The position numbers and the translations under genes were made by a program. A stretch of 64,000 nt of DNA from Methylobacterium marchantiae. Its GTDB lineage: Bacteria; Pseudomonadota; Alphaproteobacteria; Rhizobiales; Beijerinckiaceae. The notes under the pieces were generated by a model. The model saw only the letters and a program-made list of their open reading frames with translations, ran no database searches and was not told the origin of the DNA. The stretch's first letter is position 1. Each line of letters opens with the position of its first letter. This document shows positions 1 through 8,962 of the stretch, piece after piece. Where the stretch lies: contig NZ_BPQT01000001.1 in the NCBI RefSeq assembly GCF_022179405.1, forward strand, positions 1 to 64,000. The letters run 5' to 3'.

Positions 1-121
1 TCGAGGTTTCTATCCGTGACACCGAAGCAACCTCACGCCCGGAGATAAAGACATGCGCGCAAATCCCTGCGGCAGATGAATATTCTTGAGAAAATCAAGC
101 CTCATCGCACCTCTCTACGAC

Positions 122-406
122 TCAGCCGACATCAAGGGGAGCGACACCTGAAGCACGCCCGTCGGGCCCCAGAGTGATCGTCTGGATCCGTGCCTCGGCC
201 TTGCGCAGCAGGCCCTCGCAATGCCGCTTCAGAGCCTCGCCGCGCTCATAGATTGCGACTGATTCGTCGAGGGGTACATCCCCCTTCTCAAGACGTCGTA
301 CGATCTCTTCGAGCTGTTCGAGTGCCTTCTCGAACGGCAGGTCAAGGCTCTCCTCGGAAGCCTCTGAATCGGTTTTCGCCGCCACGGCAGATCGCGCTGC
401 GGTCAT
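122..406 (-). CDS. xseB: Exodeoxyribonuclease VII small subunit
   Basis: Encodes a 94-aa protein whose residues 24-74 form the helical XseB domain (motif [12 protein letters not shown] near residue 25, then [12 protein letters not shown]). XseB partners the large subunit XseA in exonuclease VII, a cytoplasmic nuclease that degrades single-stranded DNA. The N-terminal 20 residues are an alanine- and serine-rich extension beyond the usual ~80-aa family length. The ATG at 406 is the only sensible start. xseA is not in the window, and the 121 bases downstream to the window edge hold no gene I can support. Confidence 0.93.
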   Translation of the reverse strand: MTAARSAVAAKTDSEASEESLDLPFEKALEQLEEIVRRLEKGDVPLDESVAIYERGEALKRHCEGLLRKAEARIQTITLGPDGRASGVAPLDVG

Positions 407-569
407 CCCACGTTACCCCTCATTCTGCCGGTCTAAGCCTGCGCGCGCCTACCCGACAAGCCCAAGGGACCGTGGGCTGCCCCATCCATCAGCACTTCGT
501 CAAGGGTGGCGTCGTTTCGGCCACACTGAACCCATCTTAATTATAACCTGCATTGCGTGGCCCGTAGCT

Positions 570-1082
570 TCACGCCAGCGCGAGCATGAATGGAGCTCCT
601 TCGAACGCGTCGGCTCCGCGGCCGATCGCTGCGATCGCAGCGGTCATCCGCCCGTCGCGTCGGAGAAGTCGATCGGCTATGTCCACGAACAGCGCATTGG
701 GCGTCGCCGAGGGCGATGCGGCCCGCAAGACGCGCGCGATCTCGGCTTCGCCCCGCTCGGGCGCCAAGGCGCAGGCGGCAATGAAGGCAGCAGCCGTCGA
801 ACGGCTGATCCCGGCATAGCAGTGGATCAGGAGCGGCCGGTCTCGGTCCCAAGCCTCGGCAAAATCGAGAATCCGGTGGACATGGACCTCCCCGGGCAGG
901 ACGTGGCCGTCGAGGGGGGAGACGATGTCACTGACCTCGACGACGCAGTGGTGCCCCTCGGCGATGGCATCCGGGCGACCGATCGCCGTCCCCACTTTCA
1001 TGAGCGTCATCAAGTGACTTGCGCGGGTCCGCTCAAGCGTTGTGGGAAGTTGTGATAGGGGACAGACATGGATGGTCGGCAT
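570..1082 (-). CDS. Tyrosine/dual-specificity phosphatase-like protein
   Basis: A 170-aa protein with the CX5R active-site loop of cysteine-dependent phosphatases: H87-C88-Y-A-G-I-S-R94-S. The Cys is the expected nucleophile and the Arg binds phosphate. The length suits a single-domain dual-specificity phosphatase. The ATG at 1082 (MPTIHVCPLSQ) is chosen; an upstream in-frame ATG at 1157 would bury the start deeper in the preceding gene. With this start the gene already overlaps the 3' end of the HD-hydrolase gene by 50 bases, so the two are probably co-transcribed. The natural substrate cannot be read from sequence; many alphaproteobacterial homologues are simply annotated as protein tyrosine phosphatase. 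Confidence 0.8.
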   Translation of the reverse strand: MPTIHVCPLSQLPTTLERTRASHLMTLMKVGTAIGRPDAIAEGHHCVVEVSDIVSPLDGHVLPGEVHVHRILDFAEAWDRDRPLLIHCYAGISRSTAAAFIAACALAPERGEAEIARVLRAASPSATPNALFVDIADRLLRRDGRMTAAIAAIGRGADAFEGAPFMLALA

Positions 1083-1647
1083 GCAGGCGTCCGGAGATGA
1101 GGGCGTGAAAGCGGACGAGAAACCGGGTCTGCGCCTCAGCGGTGGACCAGGGCTCAATCAAGCTCAAGGCGTGACGTCCCACGGCATCCGGCACGCCGAA
1201 GATCGTGCCGGCCTCCTCTGTCTCGAAGCCGGCGAGCCGCGTCGCCTCGTGATAAGCCGCCATCGCGTCGGCGCGCTTGACGAAGTGGGCCTCCTCGTCG
1301 GACGGAGTCGGCAAGCCGAAACGCAGGCGTATCGCCGCCATCAGGCGCAGCTCCACCGCCTTGTACGACTGGCCGATCACCGCCTTGAACGGAGAGATGA
1401 TGTCGCCGATCACGTATTCCGGTGCGTCGTGGAGCAGGAACTCGAGGCGCTGCGACCAGCTGGCCTCCGGAACGAGATCGGCACCGATCGCTTCGACTAG
1501 AAGCGCGTGTTGGGCAACGGAGAAGACGTGCGGTCCAGCCGTCTGACCGTTCCAGCGGGCGACTCTGGCGAGGCCGTGGGCGATGTCGGCAATCTCGATG
1601 TCCTGCGGCGAGGGATCGAGGAGATCGAGGCGGCGGCCCGACAGCAT
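1033..1647 (-). CDS. HD-domain hydrolase (YfbR-like)
   Basis: A 204-aa protein with a metal-binding HD signature: His47, then His73-Asp74 in the context FLLHDAPEYVIGD. This matches the YfbR/HD_3 group of small phosphohydrolases, some of which are 5'-deoxynucleotidases. The motif RLDLLDPSP at the N-terminus is typical of the alphaproteobacterial members. The ATG at 1647 is preferred because upstream in-frame codons fall inside tag on the same strand. It lies 29 bases after the tag stop and overlaps the phosphatase gene downstream, giving a tight tag - HD - phosphatase transcription unit. Substrate is inferred only from family. Confidence 0.82.
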   Translation of the reverse strand: MLSGRRLDLLDPSPQDIEIADIAHGLARVARWNGQTAGPHVFSVAQHALLVEAIGADLVPEASWSQRLEFLLHDAPEYVIGDIISPFKAVIGQSYKAVELRLMAAIRLRFGLPTPSDEEAHFVKRADAMAAYHEATRLAGFETEEAGTIFGVPDAVGRHALSLIEPWSTAEAQTRFLVRFHALISGRLHADHPCLSPITTSHNA

Positions 1648-1676
1648 ACGCTGCCAAGCGCGAGGAGCGGGCGGGC

Positions 1677-2297
1677 TCAACCTTCCGCTCCGAGTTCCGC
1701 GCACGGCGCGTGGCGGTGACAGCCCACCAAGTGATCGTTGATCATTCCCACCGCCTGCATGAAGGCGTGGACGATGATGGGGCCACAGAACGTGAATCCC
1801 TCCGCCTTGAGCGCCTTCGAGATCACCCGCGAGACGTCCGTCTCGGTGGCGATGCCGGACCGGTCCCGGGCGGTGCCCTGGATCGGCGCGCCGTCGACGA
1901 AGTCCCATAGGAACCGAGAGAAGCCCGGCCCCCGCTCCTCGATGGCGAGCCAGGCGCGGGCGCCGACGATGGCACCGACGATCTTGGCACGATTTCGGAT
2001 GATCCCGGTGTCCTGCATCAGCCACTCGACATCCGCGTCGGTGAGGCGGGCCACTGCCTCCGGCTCGAATCCAAGGAAGGCGCGGCGAAAGCCTTCGCGG
2101 CGGCGCAGGATCGTGATCCAGGACAGGCCGGCCTGGAACCCGTCGAGGATCAGCTTTTCGTAGAGGGCCCGGCCGTCACGCTCGGGCACGCCCCATTCGG
2201 TATCGTGGTAAGCGACGTAGACCGGGTCGAGCCCGGCCCACCTGCAGCGTGGACAGCCGTCGGGATGGTGGATCAGGCCGGTCGGATCATCGGACAT
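1677..2297 (-). CDS. tag: DNA-3-methyladenine glycosylase I
   Basis: A 206-aa protein of the Tag family, which excises 3-methyladenine from alkylated DNA in base-excision repair. The N-terminal zinc-snap ligands are visible (Cys18 in CPRCRW and His31 in AYHDTEWGVP), as are the C-terminal ones (VGCHRHAPC). The substrate-pocket segment GLSWITILRRREGFR around residue 57 is conserved. The extra 14 residues before Cys18 compared with E. coli Tag include a second CxxC (Cys15). It heads a minus-strand unit with the HD hydrolase and phosphatase. Confidence 0.95.
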   Translation of the reverse strand: MSDDPTGLIHHPDGCPRCRWAGLDPVYVAYHDTEWGVPERDGRALYEKLILDGFQAGLSWITILRRREGFRRAFLGFEPEAVARLTDADVEWLMQDTGIIRNRAKIVGAIVGARAWLAIEERGPGFSRFLWDFVDGAPIQGTARDRSGIATETDVSRVISKALKAEGFTFCGPIIVHAFMQAVGMINDHLVGCHRHAPCAELGAEG

Positions 2298-2342
2298 GAC
2301 TGAAGTTTATCTGGAACAGATCAGGAACACCAGCGACCCCTC

Positions 2343-3194
2343 TCATCCGGCCGGCACCACTTCGGGAAAGGGGAAGGTGGCGTAGGACGGCTTCTCGACA
2401 CCGAGGATCACGCTGTGTGCCCGCACCGGCTCGCCAGCGGCAACGGCATCTGCGAGCCGATCGAGCCGCAGCGTGGCGAGGCCACGCGATCCCGAGACGC
2501 TGCCGATGGTGCCGAGTCCGCGCGGGCCGGCAGTCACCTCTGAGCCGGACACCAAGGGCTCACCCCCGACCGAGACCACGGGAACGATGCGGGTCCGTGC
2601 GGTGCCGCGATGCTGCATGCGCGAGACCACCTCCTGGCCGACGTAGCAGCCCTTGCGGAAATCGATCCCCCCCAACTGGTCCATCATCGCCTCGTGCGGG
2701 AAGGCGTCGCCATAGGCGAAGTCACGTCCGCCCTCGGGGATGCCGTGAATGATTCGATGGGCATGATAGTCGGCCTCCGTAACGTCGGCCGAGAAGGCGC
2801 CTTCGATGAAGACGAGGCGCTCCCCCAGGGCCGGGAGGCGCCCGTCGCTCAGGCGCTCGGTCTCGGCGGCCGTTTCGGCCCCGTCCCAGGCGGCGGCGAC
2901 GCCCAGGGCCGGATCGAGCGTGATCGTCACCTTGGCACGCAGGCGGTAGAGGGTGAGGCGCTTGGCCAGGGCAGAGGCATGCTCGGCCGGGCAGTCGAGG
3001 CGGAAGCCCTCATCCGCCCGCGAGATGAGAAAGTCGAACAGGATCTTGCCCTGGGGCGTGAGGAGGCAACCGAGACGCGCTTCGCCCGGCTCCAGCGTTT
3101 CGACGTTGCAGGTCACCACGCTCTGGAGAAAGTTCGTCGCGTCCTCGCCCGCGATGACGATGACGGCGCGGTCCGGCAGCAGGGCGATCGGCAT
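2343..3194 (-). CDS. ygfZ: Folate-binding Fe-S cluster maturation protein YgfZ
   Basis: A 283-aa member of the YgfZ/GcvT-like family. The diagnostic motif KGCYVGQEV has Cys183, the conserved cysteine needed for function in E. coli YgfZ. The family binds tetrahydrofolate and helps assemble or repair certain Fe-S enzymes. The N-terminus (MPIALLPDRAVIVIAGEDA) is normal and an AGGAG-like sequence lies just before the ATG at 3194. It is divergent from the dihydroorotase-like gene at 3283, sharing an 88-base intergenic region. Confidence 0.93.
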   Translation of the reverse strand: MPIALLPDRAVIVIAGEDATNFLQSVVTCNVETLEPGEARLGCLLTPQGKILFDFLISRADEGFRLDCPAEHASALAKRLTLYRLRAKVTITLDPALGVAAAWDGAETAAETERLSDGRLPALGERLVFIEGAFSADVTEADYHAHRIIHGIPEGGRDFAYGDAFPHEAMMDQLGGIDFRKGCYVGQEVVSRMQHRGTARTRIVPVVSVGGEPLVSGSEVTAGPRGLGTIGSVSGSRGLATLRLDRLADAVAAGEPVRAHSVILGVEKPSYATFPFPEVVPAG

Positions 3195-3282
3195 GAGAAC
3201 TCCTCGTTCGGCGTTGCGCGCCGCGAGACGCTGACATAAGCCGCCGCCACCCGCGTCTCAACGCTGATCAGGAGCGACCCCG

Positions 3283-4617
3283 ATGGACCAGCCCTTCGAT
3301 CTCCTCCTCACCGGCGGCAGGATCATCAACCACGACGGCGAGCACGCCGCCGACCTCGGCATCAGGAACGGGCGCATCGCCGCTATCGGTGACCTGTCCC
3401 GAGCCTCCGGACAGCGCCAGGATTGCACAGGCCTGCATCTGCTGCCAGGGGTCATCGATACCCAGGTCCATTTTCGCGAACCCGGACTTGACCATAAGGA
3501 AGACCTCGAATCGGGCTCCCGCGCGGCGGTGATGGGCGGCGTCACCGCCGTATTCGAGATGCCCAACACCAACCCGCTGACCACCAGCGCCGAGGCCCTA
3601 GCCGACAAGGTCGCGCGCGGGCACCACCGCATGCATTGTGACTTCGCCTTCTGGGTCGGCGGCACTCACGAGAATGCAACGCAGGTCGCCGAACTCGAGC
3701 GTCTGCCGGGGGCGGCCGGCATCAAGGTGTTCGTCGGCTCCTCCACCGGCTCACTGCTCGTCGAGGACGATGCCGGCGTCACCGAAATCCTCAAGCGCAC
3801 CCGACGCCGAGCCGCCTTCCACGCCGAGGACGAGCCAATGCTGCGAGAGCGCAAAGATCTGCGGGTTCCTGGCGATCCGTCCTCGCACCCGGTCTGGCGC
3901 TCGCCGGAGGCCGCGCTGAAGGCGACGCAGCGCCTGGTAGGGATCGCGCGCGAGACCGGCGCACGGATCCACATTCTCCACATCTCCACCGCGGAGGAGA
4001 TGGTCTATCTCGCCGATCACAAGGACGTCGCCAGCGTCGAGGTGACGCCGCACCACCTCACCCTCGACGGCAGCGAAGCCTATGCGCGCCTCGGCACTCT
4101 GGTTCAGATGAACCCGCCGGTGCGCGATGCCGGCCATCGGGACGGGATCTGGCATGGGCTCACTCAGGGCGTCGCCGACATCCTCGGTTCGGATCACGCA
4201 CCGCATCTGTTGGAGGAGAAGGCCAAGCCCTATCCGGATTCGCCATCCGGCATGACCGGAGTGCAGACGCTGGTGCCGATCATGCTCGACCACGTCGCCA
4301 ATGGGCGGCTGTCCCTCGCTCGGTTCGTCGACCTGACGAGCGCCGGGCCGAAGCGCCTGTTCGGCATCAGCCGAAAAGGGCGCCTCTCGGTGGGCTACGA
4401 TGCCGACGTGACGGTGGTGGATCTCAAGCACCGCGAGACCATCCGCAACGAGTGGATCGCCTCGAAATGCGGGTGGACGCCGTATGACGGGGTCACCGTC
4501 ACCGGCTGGCCGGTGGGGACCCTGGTGCGGGGCAAGCGCGTGATGTGGCAGGGCGAACTCGTTGGCCCGTCGAGCGGCGAAGCGGTGGTATTCGATGAGG
4601 CCCTGCCGTCACGGTGA
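3283..4617 (+). CDS. Dihydroorotase-type amidohydrolase
   Basis: A 444-aa amidohydrolase of the dihydroorotase group used in rhizobial genomes alongside the classical pyrC. Visible features are DTQVHFREPG (residues 59-68), the lysine segment GIKVFVGSSTG near 150, the metal histidines in TPHHLTLD and HILHIST, and LGSDHAPH near 305. The usual first motif is DxHxH; here Gln61 stands where the first metal-binding His is expected. As I recall, this is a property of the subfamily rather than damage in this copy. The true reaction may be ring-opening of dihydroorotate or of a related cyclic amide. A good Shine-Dalgarno (CAGGAGCGA) precedes the ATG. Confidence 0.8.
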   Translation: MDQPFDLLLTGGRIINHDGEHAADLGIRNGRIAAIGDLSRASGQRQDCTGLHLLPGVIDTQVHFREPGLDHKEDLESGSRAAVMGGVTAVFEMPNTNPLTTSAEALADKVARGHHRMHCDFAFWVGGTHENATQVAELERLPGAAGIKVFVGSSTGSLLVEDDAGVTEILKRTRRRAAFHAEDEPMLRERKDLRVPGDPSSHPVWRSPEAALKATQRLVGIARETGARIHILHISTAEEMVYLADHKDVASVEVTPHHLTLDGSEAYARLGTLVQMNPPVRDAGHRDGIWHGLTQGVADILGSDHAPHLLEEKAKPYPDSPSGMTGVQTLVPIMLDHVANGRLSLARFVDLTSAGPKRLFGISRKGRLSVGYDADVTVVDLKHRETIRNEWIASKCGWTPYDGVTVTGWPVGTLVRGKRVMWQGELVGPSSGEAVVFDEALPSR

Positions 4618-4655
4618 TCCCCACTCCAGCTCACAAAAACAGTGCTGAAAAGCAG

Positions 4656-4685
4656 CGAGCCGCCCGGAGACATCCGGACGGCTCG
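4656..4685. terminator. Hairpin between convergent genes
   Basis: The arms CGAGCCGCCCGGA and TCCGGACGGCTCG pair with one mismatch around a 4-base loop. The hairpin lies between the convergent dihydroorotase-like gene and the 101-aa gene. It has no clear T-tract, so function as a bidirectional terminator is an inference. Confidence 0.45.
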
Positions 4686-4731
4686 AGCGACAGATTCACG
4701 TCAAATGATCGTCAGGCGACGGCATCGAGCC

Positions 4732-5037
4732 TCAATGCTGGGGCGCGGTGGTGAACGCTCCGCCGCGAATGCGGTCGGGAAACCCCTCGGCGTAGCGCGC
4801 GGTGGCGTCCTCGCCATAGGTCATCACCAGTTCCTGGAAGGCGGCGAACAAAGCGGCCTGCGCCATGCAATCGCCGTCGAGCCCGTCGAGACAACCTTCG
4901 GCGAACGCTTCCGACACGTAGCCGAGGGCGGCACGCTTGTCGTCGAGATCGGCCTCGAAAGGCGCGGGAGCGGTGTCGATCTGCATGGCAAGAACATCGG
5001 TTGCGCCGAAGAATGGATCGGCGGAAGTCAGAAACAT
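4732..5037 (-). CDS. Hypothetical acidic protein (101 aa)
   Basis: I do not recognise this protein. It is 101 aa, acidic, with an alanine-rich helical middle (residues 29-75) containing CLDGLDGDCMAQAAL, and has no membrane segment or signal peptide. Codon use resembles the neighbours and no competing frame looks better. The start at 5037 gives MFLTSADPFFG; a second ATG (MQIDTAPAP) lies 17 codons in. It stands alone between a convergent amidohydrolase gene and the TIGR02301 gene. Confidence 0.55.
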   Translation of the reverse strand: MFLTSADPFFGATDVLAMQIDTAPAPFEADLDDKRAALGYVSEAFAEGCLDGLDGDCMAQAALFAAFQELVMTYGEDATARYAEGFPDRIRGGAFTTAPQH

Positions 5038-5153
5038 AGGCTGAGGCTGTCGCGTCGGGAAGCCAAGAATTGCGAAGCGGTTAATGCGGACCGTCGAATC
5101 CGATGAATTTCGTTCGCGTTCCCATCATGTCATCCGAGAGCAACACCCTCGTC

Positions 5154-5660
5154 TCACCCCCCGAACCGGCTGGCCAAGGCATGAGAAAGACGTTCGCCTT
5201 CCGCGACATAACGAGCGGCCGCTTCGTTCGCCGATGGCGTGCATGCTCGGTAGGTGAGGGAATAGCCGCGATAACCACGGTTATAGGCTCCGGCGAGCCG
5301 GTCCCGCCGCCCCGGCGTCACCCCTTCCGCATCCATCAGCGCCTTCATCCGGGTCGGCCATTCCGCGGCATCCGGGGCAGCGCACAGGCTGCGCAGGAAG
5401 GAGAGCGAGCCGATGATCTCCGAGAGCCGCATCAGGTCGCGATCGTAGGGGGCGGGGGGCGGCTCGGCCGGTGCGGGAGGTTCCTTATCCTTCTCGGGAG
5501 CCTTCGGCGCGGATCGCGCAGGTGCGGGGCGCTGCTGCGCCGTGGCGATATCGGGCAGGCCGATGGCCAGGGCGGCGAGCACCGCCATCAATATCTGTGG
5601 CCGGAACGGCTTCACACCCAGCACGATCACGCCTTGTTCCCTGCCATGCACAACGGTCAC
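5154..5660 (-). CDS. TIGR02301 family secreted protein
   Basis: A 168-aa protein that looks like the alphaproteobacterial TIGR02301 family of unknown function. A signal-peptide-like segment ([14 protein letters not shown], residues 23-36) is followed by a proline/alanine-rich linker. The conserved domain is from residue 73 on ([18 protein letters not shown], then [15 protein letters not shown]), with two cysteines that could form a periplasmic disulfide. It starts with GTG at 5660 and overlaps the NUDIX gene stop by 4 bases (GTGA), which indicates translational coupling. Confidence 0.78.
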   Translation of the reverse strand: MTVVHGREQGVIVLGVKPFRPQILMAVLAALAIGLPDIATAQQRPAPARSAPKAPEKDKEPPAPAEPPPAPYDRDLMRLSEIIGSLSFLRSLCAAPDAAEWPTRMKALMDAEGVTPGRRDRLAGAYNRGYRGYSLTYRACTPSANEAAARYVAEGERLSHALASRFGG

Positions 5661-6139
5661 GTCGCAGGTTTATCGCTAATCCCGGCGATCTGCGAGAAGG
5701 CCTCGTCCACCGTCTCCTGCAATCCCGGCGTGGTGGCGAGGCCGGCGAGCTCCGCGGGCAGGGCCCAGCGCACGCCCAGGGCCTCGGGGCCGGGAGCCGG
5801 CTCGCCGGCGGTCCAAAGGGCGGCGTGGGGATGCACGACGTAGTGATGGCGCACGCGGCCGCCCTCGGCGCGCAGGATGATCTCCGTCGGGGTCAGGGAG
5901 CGGATGACGACGGCCGTAACGCCGACCTCCTCCTGCAGCTCGCGCAGCGCCGCCTCGGCCAGGGTCTCGCCCGCCTCCACCAGCCCGCCGGGCAGGGTCC
6001 AGACCCCGCGCAGGGGCTCGTTGGCGCGCGCGGCCAGCAGGACCCGCCCGTCGCGGACGACCGCGATGGAGGCGCCGACGAAGGGACGCGCCGGATAAAG
6101 CCGGACGTCGGAGCCGTCCCCGCTCGCTGATTCGCTCAT
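5657..6139 (-). CDS. NUDIX hydrolase
   Basis: A 160-aa NUDIX-fold pyrophosphohydrolase. The Nudix box runs from Gly-Gly-Leu-Val-Glu-Ala-Gly-Glu to RELQEEVG, with the Arg and Glu pair that bind the catalytic metal. Homologues of this length hydrolyse nucleoside diphosphate derivatives, often ADP-ribose or 8-oxo-dGTP; the substrate is not determinable here. Its stop overlaps the start of the TIGR02301 gene, a pairing also frequent in rhizobia. It follows the 408-aa predicted secreted protein by 13 bases and is probably in one operon with it. Confidence 0.9.
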   Translation of the reverse strand: MSESASGDGSDVRLYPARPFVGASIAVVRDGRVLLAARANEPLRGVWTLPGGLVEAGETLAEAALRELQEEVGVTAVVIRSLTPTEIILRAEGGRVRHHYVVHPHAALWTAGEPAPGPEALGVRWALPAELAGLATTPGLQETVDEAFSQIAGISDKPAT

Positions 6140-6152
6140 GAATTACAATGGC

Positions 6153-7379
6153 TTACGGTTGAGGGGAGATGAGCGCGACACGCCCGTCGGCCAAGCCCAC
6201 GAGGAGGCGCGTATGGGCGCCCTTGCCGATGGCGGCGACGCCGAAGGCCGCAAGGCCGGGGAGGGGAATGCGCCTCACTTCGCGGATGCCGTCCTTCAGG
6301 GAGAGGATCGCCAGGGCGCTCCGGTCGGAGACCGGCAGGGCCAGTTCCGGCACGCCGTCGCCATCGGCATCGAGGGTGGAGGCGAGCTCGGTCCCGCCCT
6401 CTCCGGGAGACAGATCGGTATAGCCCGGCGCTTCCCCGACGAGCCGAAAAGTCGCGGATTCCAGGGCCCATAACTGCAGGATTCCAGCCCCGTCCGGGGC
6501 GGATACCGTGGCGATTTGTGTTCCATTGGAGCCCGTGAAACCACCGATCGCGGCGGGTTTCATCGCCTGCCCGCCCGGTCCCGTGACCTGGACGGGACTC
6601 CGGGCGAGGATGGACCAGGCGGCGCCGGTCTCGCCGGAATTCGTGCCGGAGTTTTTGTCCAGATTCTTGCCGACCAGGACCAGGGCCGATCCGCCGCCCT
6701 GCGAGGTCACCGCCACGAAGACCGGCCGGCCGTCGACGAGGGCCGCGACCGGACGGCGGAGGGCGAAGGCGGCTCCGGGCCCGGCGGTGACGGCGGTGGT
6801 GACGATGGGGACGGGCTTCGGGTCGGCGCTCATCCCCACCGGCTGGCGCTCGCGGATGGTGAGGGTGCCGGCGCGCTCCGGCTCGTCGGCCCTGGCGCGG
6901 ACGGGATCGGACAGATGGGCGCTGACCGGGCCGAGGGTCGCCCGGCGGGAGCCGGGAACGGCGCCGCGCGGGGTCTCGGATGCGGCGAGCCCCTCCACCG
7001 CCTCGGCTCCGAGCAGGGTGGTCGCGACCTTGCCGTCGGAAAGGGTCAGGGCGGCACCGCCCTCGTCGCCCCAGACGACGGCGATGGGCACCTCCTCCAC
7101 CACCTCGCCCTTCAGGCCCTTGGGGCGGGCGAGGGGGAGGAGGCCGGACGTCGCCACCGCCAGGGACACCTCGCTGCCGGGGCCGCGCATGGCGCGGGCC
7201 GTGAACGGCAGATCGAGGATGGTCACCAGAAGTTCGGTTTTGGCAGGTTCGGCCTTGACCGATTCGGCTCGGACGGGCCGAGCGCCCAGGAGCGAGGACG
7301 CGAGGAGCGAGACTACGACGAGCTGGGCCGCGACGAACTGGACCGAGAGGAGCGCCGGGAGCGCACCCCGTTCAGACAT
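6153..7379 (-). CDS. Predicted secreted protein with FG-GAP/VCBS-like repeats
   Basis: A 408-aa protein with an N-terminal signal-like segment (residues 12-38, ending LLGARPVRAES). The rest is beta-rich and contains repeated calcium-blade-like strings such as TLDADGDGVPELALPV near residue 340, which resemble FG-GAP/VCBS propeller repeats. I cannot assign a specific function; similar alphaproteobacterial proteins are annotated as VCBS-repeat proteins. It overlaps the SDR gene upstream by 8 bases and precedes the NUDIX gene by 13 bases, so SDR - this gene - NUDIX - TIGR02301 form one minus-strand operon. Confidence 0.72.
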   Translation of the reverse strand: MSERGALPALLSVQFVAAQLVVVSLLASSLLGARPVRAESVKAEPAKTELLVTILDLPFTARAMRGPGSEVSLAVATSGLLPLARPKGLKGEVVEEVPIAVVWGDEGGAALTLSDGKVATTLLGAEAVEGLAASETPRGAVPGSRRATLGPVSAHLSDPVRARADEPERAGTLTIRERQPVGMSADPKPVPIVTTAVTAGPGAAFALRRPVAALVDGRPVFVAVTSQGGGSALVLVGKNLDKNSGTNSGETGAAWSILARSPVQVTGPGGQAMKPAAIGGFTGSNGTQIATVSAPDGAGILQLWALESATFRLVGEAPGYTDLSPGEGGTELASTLDADGDGVPELALPVSDRSALAILSLKDGIREVRRIPLPGLAAFGVAAIGKGAHTRLLVGLADGRVALISPQP

Positions 7380-8127
7380 GCTGGCCGCCGTTGATGTGCA
7401 GTTCGGCGCCGTTCACGTAGGAGGAGGCCTCGGTGCAGAGGAAGTAGATCGCCTTGGCGACCTCGTCCGGCGTGCCGAGGCGCCGCTGTGGGATGCCGGC
7501 CACGATCTTGTCGGTGCCCGGCGACAGGATCGCCGTGTCGATCTCGCCCGGCGAGATCGCGTTGACGCGGACGCCGAGGGGGCCGAAATCGCTGGCCATC
7601 TCCCGGGTGAGGCCGGCGAGCGCCGCCTTCGAGGTGCCGTAGGCGGCGCCCGCGAAGGGATGGACGCGGGACCCCGCGATCGAGGTGACGTTGACGATGG
7701 AGCCCTTGGCGCGGGTGAGTTCGTCGCACAGGCCGCGCGCCAGCAGGAGCGGCGCGAAGACGTTGACCTGGAACACCTTGCGCCAGTCGCCGAATTCCGT
7801 GGCGATGGCGCCGAGGCGCTCGCCGTTGCTGCCCTTGGGCGAGATGCCGGCATTGTTGACCAGGGCATGGAGCAGGCCGCCCTCGTCGGCTAGGCGCCCG
7901 GCCACCTCGGCGACGCCGCGCATGGTGTCCTCCGGGTCCGAGAGATCGACCTGGAGGTGATCCTCCGGCCCCATCTCCCACGGACAATTCTCGGGGAATG
8001 CGTGGCGCGAGCAGGTGATCACCCGCCACCCGGCCGCGGAGAAGCGTTTGACCGTCGCATGGCCGATGCCGCGGCTGGCGCCCGTCAGCAGCATGACGCG
8101 GCGGCGTTCGTTGCTCGTTGAGGCCAA
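7372..8127 (-). CDS. SDR family oxidoreductase
   Basis: A 251-aa classical short-chain dehydrogenase/reductase. The cofactor motif TGASRGIGHA is near residue 16, NNAG is near 95, and the catalytic Ser/Tyr/Lys triad is in SIAG...AAYGTSKAAL. The C-terminus INGGQHV is typical. I choose the TTG at 8127 (LASTSNERRRV) because GAAGGAA stands correctly before it; longer in-frame starts would add about 47 unlike residues. The substrate is unknown. Confidence 0.86.
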   Translation of the reverse strand: MASTSNERRRVMLLTGASRGIGHATVKRFSAAGWRVITCSRHAFPENCPWEMGPEDHLQVDLSDPEDTMRGVAEVAGRLADEGGLLHALVNNAGISPKGSNGERLGAIATEFGDWRKVFQVNVFAPLLLARGLCDELTRAKGSIVNVTSIAGSRVHPFAGAAYGTSKAALAGLTREMASDFGPLGVRVNAISPGEIDTAILSPGTDKIVAGIPQRRLGTPDEVAKAIYFLCTEASSYVNGAELHINGGQHV

Positions 8128-8421
8128 GGCCGTTCCTTCAGGGTCCGGAGGCGGTGGACACTCGAGACGGTACCGCCGTGCCGTGCCCAGGTCTAAGCCG
8201 CGCCGGCCGGGAAATCCAGGGTCGATCCCGCGCCGCAGCAAGTCGCGATCGGCGGTCTCCGGGCGCAAGTCCGCGATAAGATCGCAGGGCGCATGACCGA
8301 GTTCGCCGCCGCTCGGCTCGCGACGTGTGACGTGTCGTCGATCCAGGACAAAGACATCGGGATCGTGTCGCGGTTCGACGTTTCGGTCCGAGGGCCCGAC
8401 GCTGGTCGATATGGGGCGGAT

Positions 8422-8808
8422 TCAGGTCTCGTTGCCGCTCGCCTTGCGTCCGCGCGAGGTCGGGCGCTGCGGCAGGCTACTTCCGTAAGTCTGCCACCAT
8501 GCGCTCAGCGCCTCCATCGTCGGCCCCAGCCCGCGCGCCTTCTCGGTGATCGCGTACTCGACCCGCGGAGGCACCTCCGGAAACACGGTGCGATCCACTA
8601 GGCCGTCGGCCTCCAATTCGCGCAACTGCGCCGTCAGCATGTGCTGGGTGATGCCGGGGATGGCCTTCCGCAGCTCGCCGAAGCGGTAGATTCGCTGGTT
8701 GAGCAGCCACATGATCTCGAGCTTCCACTTGCCCGAGAGCAGGGCGAACGCGCGTCGCATCTCCTCATGCATGTTGATCGCCGGATCGGCCATACTCTGC
8801 TTTTCCAT
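8422..8808 (-). CDS. HxlR-family transcriptional regulator
   Basis: A 128-aa winged-helix protein with the HxlR signature: ALLSGKWKLEIMWLL at the start of the domain, then FGELRKAIPGITQHMLTAQLREL as the recognition helix region. HxlR proteins act as dimers, often responding to quinones, aldehydes or disulfide stress. It is divergent from a DoxX-like and SDR gene pair. The shared 154-base intergenic region carries a palindrome (8835-8858), so auto-regulation and control of that pair is the natural inference. Confidence 0.92.
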   Translation of the reverse strand: MEKQSMADPAINMHEEMRRAFALLSGKWKLEIMWLLNQRIYRFGELRKAIPGITQHMLTAQLRELEADGLVDRTVFPEVPPRVEYAITEKARGLGPTMEALSAWWQTYGSSLPQRPTSRGRKASGNET

Positions 8809-8834
8809 ACTAGCCCCAGCTTATTCATCCTACT

Positions 8835-8858
8835 TGTCAGCATCCATCTTAGCTGACA
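8835..8858. promoter_or_regulatory. Candidate HxlR operator
   Basis: A perfect inverted repeat TGTCAGC-N10-GCTGACA sits between the HxlR regulator gene and the divergent DoxX-like gene. Its size suits a winged-helix dimer. The assignment to this regulator rests on position alone. Confidence 0.5.
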
Positions 8859-8962
8859 TTTCAAATCCGCGCGCCGGTCGCGCAAATAAAAACGAGCGTT
8901 TTCAAATCGTCTTCATCGACAATCGAAAGTCTTGCCGCTCTCGCGGCAAGAATGGACAGGTC

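Noticed and set aside
10-105. 31-codon minus-strand frame with a fair ribosome site near the window start
   Set aside because: Too short, no family features, and near the edge; not enough to call a gene.
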